Assembly (NCBI RefSeq): GCF_963662255.1
Contig: NC_085067.1
Location: 2,012,428 to 2,076,427 of the forward strand
Length of the DNA: 64,000 nt
Reading direction: 5' to 3'
Source: Cinclus cinclus
Taxonomy: Eukaryota; Chordata; Aves; Passeriformes; Cinclidae
Shown here in pieces: positions 1 through 64,000 of the stretch. The position numbers were made by a program, and so were the translations under genes. Position 1 is the first letter of the stretch; each line of letters opens with the position of its first letter. A model generated the notes under the pieces. The model was given only the letters and a program-made list of their open reading frames with translations. It made no database searches and was not told the DNA's origin.

Positions 1-6931
<6,931 letters not shown>

Positions 6932-7820
6932 GCCTCCTCCTCTTCCTCCATCCCCGGTTCTGCCAGTGGGTGCACAAGTTTGAAGCTCTTCCCGTTGATC
7001 TTTTTTTAAAGTAGGAACTTTTTTTGGTATCCGACAGCTTTATCCCGGCCTTGTACTTGCTTGTATTATAACTGTGAATTTTGTAGATGTGTAGGGTATA
7101 AGTCACTGTAAAATGTGTGTAAATTTGTATTCCTTCATATAAATGTAGTCTCTTTTCTTCCTTGTATAATTGTTATGGCGGGGCTAAGCCTTGTTTAAAA
7201 AAAAATCAAAACAAAAACAAAAAGTAAAATAATCCTTTTTCTTAATTTACTAAAGTCATCAAATTTGTATATGCTTCTTGTGAGGAGAATTTCACAACTT
7301 TTTAACGAAAGTAAATTATTAAACAGAATGGAAGATATGTATTTTCGTAGTCTGATACGTTCCACCTAAAGTGTGTCTTTTAGAGAATACACTAGGTCTA
7401 TATTTTGGTTTTAAATTTTAGATTTCTCTACTCAGAAATGAAATGTATGTGGAAGCAGAGATTTGAGTCTTGCTTTACACACCTCAATGTTGATTTCATG
7501 TTAATTAAAATACTATGCAGTATCTTATTTAGTTGTATTTTTTGTAACAATAATCGTCAAAAGTATTTAGCAAAAAATGTGTGTTTTAAGAACCTTTAAC
7601 TCCCCAGAACATCCAACAAAGCCATTCCCATGCCCTGTTCCAAATGATGGCATTTTATCCAGGCATCACTGCCCCACAGAGATGTGTTTTCTGCTATTCC
7701 AATACCAATGGTGCTGCTAATACCTTTCAACACAAGTTCTTAAATTATTTTATGACTATTTTCATCGACTATGTGGACCATGTGTATGTTCACCTCAATA
7801 AAACACATGAAAATTTGATG
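6932..7820 (+). other. PPM1D: PPM1D 3' UTR
   Basis: AT-rich, non-coding sequence directly after the stop codon, ending just past the AATAAA at 7797. A weaker ATTAAA at 7318-7323 could give a shorter form. The exact cleavage point is inferred, about 15-20 nt after the signal, before a GT-rich stretch (TTTGATGGGGATG). Confidence 0.75.
7797..7802 (+). terminator. PPM1D: Polyadenylation signal AATAAA of PPM1D
   Basis: Canonical AATAAA within CACCTCAATAAAACACATG, with a U/GU-rich element about 20 nt downstream. It is the first perfect hexamer after the stop codon that has such a context. Another AATAAA at 8149-8154 is a possible distal site. Confidence 0.7.
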
Positions 7821-9284
7821 GGGATGCTTTTTATTTTTAAATTATTTCAAGCTTAAGTTTTTATTTATTCAGCAATGAAGTATGAATTTATTATTACAAC
7901 AAATATTAATATTTATCTGGTATTCATTAAATATCTGAATACTCTCCCCTTTTTCACTGTGGCTTAGGAAACAAGACACCCCACTTTAGATTTATCACAG
8001 AACTGATCTTGGCACTTTATCCTGAATGTTTAACTGTAGGAATATAATAATTTTTAAAATTTTATTTTGATGGGAAAGCAAAAGGCCAGTACTTTATTCC
8101 AGGGGCCAGGATGGTTATTTATAGAACCCAGTTCTTTACTGCTGGAACAATAAAACAGGGGCTGGAACCAGGCCTGCTATCTATATGTGTTTCCATGGTT
8201 ACAGAAATCCCAGGGGATTTTATTCCTGAAAATGTTTCCTTTCATCCATGCTGGGAACACAGCACTGCCTTAGGAGGTGAAAGAAAACAGCCTGTCCAAA
8301 CTGGATCATGCAAGGATTTATTTCTGTGGATGTGGGAAGTAACTTCAGTTCATAAAGTTTTGCTGTGATGTTGAAATTCTACCCCAGATGGGGAGGAAAG
8401 GCTGCAGAGGCCACAGCTGTGTGTGGCAACTGCCTGGCAACAACCTTTGCAACAAACTAAGGTAATAATTACCTGTTTTCAATTAATTTGCATTGAACCT
8501 TCTAAAGAGTGAGTGTAGCACCTTGGTTAGATGACTCTATTGCTACCTTATGAGGGAAATATGCAAAAGAAAAAAAAGATTGTACTGAATTTCCCAAGCG
8601 TTTTGCTTTACACTGAAACAAAATTTAAGTTTCCATGAAATTATGTTGTAGAATGTGAGCCTCACTGATGTTTCCTCAAGCAGTTGTACACGTGGGCTTC
8701 TCCACTTTTTGGCTTTTTTTATTTTTTTACTCATAATAAGTTAACCTAACCCTACCATTTTTCCTGGGGAAGCTGCTGGATGATGGTCAGAATTAAACAG
8801 AGCTCCTCTGTACTGGACAGAAACTTCCCCGCTGACGGAAACTGACAGCAGTTTATTCCTGGGTATACTTTGCCCACCTCTTCTATCATTTGACTTCTCT
8901 GAAATTAATATTCAAAGCTAAGACAGGGAATTTACACTTGATAAGTTAACAGGGGCTCCTTTGGCAAGATCAAACCCGAGTTACAACTTTTTCTTGCGAA
9001 ATAAAGCTCCGATCTGTGCAAACCTGCTCGTGGGCACTTCGTGTTCGCTGGGTTACTCTTCAGTCACTGTTTCATTCGTTTGGTATGTGGATGATGATGT
9101 TGTCCCAGAAGTCAGGTGCATTCCCGGAGCAGGTGACCCTCCTGACCTGGTGCCACTGTCTGGAAACCTGAGCCAGGGCCCCATGTGTCACCCTGCGGGA
9201 TCCGGGCAGCGCTGGACACCTGTAAACATAAATCACACGCTGGGCTGGGCTGGGCTGGAGGAAAACTTAAATGTCACCCACGGG

Positions 9285-9402
9285 TAGGGACACCATCCAG
9301 TGTCCCAGACGGCTCCAAGCCAGTCCAAGCTGGCCTTGGACACTTCCATGGATCCAGGGGCACCGACAGCTGCCAGGGCCTGCCCACCCTCACAGGGATA
9401 AT
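9285..9402 (-). mobile_element. CR1 LINE fragment, reverse orientation
   Basis: Reads as the complement of the CR1 3' region: TAGGGACACCATCCAGTGTC, CAAGCTGGCCTTGGACACTT, CCATGGATCCAGGGGCA, then CTGCCAGGGCCTGCCCACCC. It is diverged and truncated. Confidence 0.75.
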
Positions 9403-9450
9403 CAAAATCCGCCCTCTGGCACTGTGAAGCCGTTCCCTGTGTCCAGTCAC

Positions 9451-9585
9451 TCACGGCCCCTCATGGCCCCTCACTTCTCCTTATGGCCCCTCACGGCCCC
9501 CCATAGCCCCTCATGGCCGCCCACCGCCCCTCGCTGTCCCTCACGGCCCCTCACAGCTCCTTACGGCCCCTCCCATCAGGCCACA
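9451..9585 (+). repeat. Degenerate 10-bp tandem repeat upstream of BCAS3
   Basis: About 13 imperfect copies of CCCCTCA(T/C)GG in register over 133 bp. It ends just before the CRE at the left edge of the CpG island. Confidence 0.85.
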
Positions 9586-9593
9586 CCCTCCAG

Positions 9594-9601
9594 TGACGTC
9601 A
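9594..9601 (+). promoter_or_regulatory. Palindromic CRE, TGACGTCA
   Basis: A perfect 8-bp CREB/ATF site at the left edge of the CpG island. It sits about 230 bp upstream of the first CCAAT box. Confidence 0.65.
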
Positions 9602-9667
9602 CATCGCACGGCAGACCACGCCCCTCCCCGCCCATTCCGGTCCCGCCTCCCCCTCCCCTCCCTACCC

Positions 9668-9673
9668 CACGTG
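9668..9673 (+). promoter_or_regulatory. E-box CACGTG
   Basis: A perfect palindromic E-box (USF/MYC type) in the CpG island. Binding is not tested. Confidence 0.5.
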
Positions 9674-9701
9674 CGCGGGGCCGGCCCCGGCGCGCGGCGG
9701 C

Positions 9702-9711
9702 TCTCGCGAGA
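9702..9711 (+). promoter_or_regulatory. TCTCGCGAGA promoter element
   Basis: A perfect 10-bp palindrome known from TATA-less, often bidirectional CpG-island promoters. It lies 117 bp upstream of the first CCAAT box. Confidence 0.7.
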
Positions 9712-9827
9712 TCCCCGATGTAAACAAAGCCGCGGGGCGCGCGCCGGGGGGGGCAGCGCCGCCCGCCTTTCGCCGCCCCGGCCGCGTCCCGCCGCGCCCC
9801 GCCCACCGCCGGGCAGCGCTGTCGACG

Positions 9828-9832
9828 ATTGG
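9828..9832 (-). promoter_or_regulatory. Inverted CCAAT box 1 (NF-Y)
   Basis: CGATTGGCTGAG: an ATTGG core in the flank typical of NF-Y sites, 42 bp before a second copy. Confidence 0.7.
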
Positions 9833-9869
9833 CTGAGAGCGAGGCGCGGCCCGCCCTGTGCGCGCCGCG

Positions 9870-9874
9870 ATTGG
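9870..9874 (-). promoter_or_regulatory. Inverted CCAAT box 2 (NF-Y)
   Basis: CGATTGGCTGCG: a second ATTGG core. Paired NF-Y boxes close to a CpG-island start site place the start of transcription probably within the next 30-80 bp. Confidence 0.7.
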
Positions 9875-9904
9875 CTGCGGGCACGGTGCGCTTGGTGTCA
9901 TTGC

Positions 9905-9947
9905 CCGGGGGTCCCAAACAGTGTCAGTGGCGCCGGGAGCCCGGCAG
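9905..9947 (+). other. BCAS3: BCAS3 non-coding exon 1 (5' end uncertain)
   Basis: Inferred from the donor CCGGCAG/GTGAGG at 9947/9948, downstream of the paired CCAAT boxes and upstream of the exon 2 acceptor. The 5' end is a guess from promoter spacing. Confidence 0.5.

Positions 9948-64000
<54,053 letters not shown>

Larger units (their letters stand above)
7821..9590. other. PPM1D-BCAS3 intergenic region
   Basis: 1.8 kb of non-coding DNA between the PPM1D poly(A) site and the BCAS3 CpG island. It contains a minus-strand CR1 fragment (9285-9402) and a 10-bp tandem repeat (9451-9585). The left part is AT-rich with no recognised gene. Confidence 0.8.

Overview
This is nuclear DNA from a bird, probably a passerine. 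The coding sequence is split into short exons with GT-AG introns that are AT-rich and long. At least seven decayed CR1 LINE 3' ends are present, and one short element joins a tRNA-Ile-like head to a CR1-type tail, as in the passerine SINE family TguSINE1. There are no bacterial or plasmid features. Two neighbouring genes, both on the + strand, are recognised by comparing their spliced translations with remembered vertebrate proteins. No alignment was run.

Region 1 (1-7820) holds the 3' half of PPM1D (WIP1 phosphatase): three exons (1164-1354, 3050-3289, 6386-6931), the stop codon at 6929-6931, and a 3' UTR ending near an AATAAA at 7797. Intron 4 ends in a minisatellite of about 1 kb. Its repeat unit carries the intron's own 3' splice signal, so 17 near-identical upstream CAG acceptors precede the real one.

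Region 2 (7821-10340) is a 1.8-kb intergenic stretch with a CR1 fragment and a degenerate 10-bp tandem repeat. It leads into a CpG-island, TATA-less promoter with CRE, E-box, TCTCGCGAGA and two inverted CCAAT boxes, followed by a non-coding first exon of BCAS3.

Region 3 (11350-64000) is the 5' part of BCAS3: 11 coding exons totalling 978 nt (326 codons) spread over 52 kb. All splice phases are consistent, and the gene runs off the right edge. Its introns (0.8-12.9 kb) hold two more minisatellites (30/40-bp units at 25.6-26.3 kb; 46-bp units at 54.7-55.2 kb), a 21-bp tandem repeat, CR1 fragments, homopolymer tracts and a few isolated CpG-bearing patches that could be regulatory.

PPM1D ends DNA-damage signalling by dephosphorylating p53, ATM and CHK targets. 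BCAS3 is a WD-repeat/PROPPIN-like protein linked to autophagosome formation and the cytoskeleton. They are neighbours by conserved synteny (PPM1D-BCAS3-TBX2-TBX4 in vertebrates), not members of one pathway. No operon, CRISPR, phage or defence system is present. The most unusual structure is the splice-acceptor minisatellite in PPM1D.
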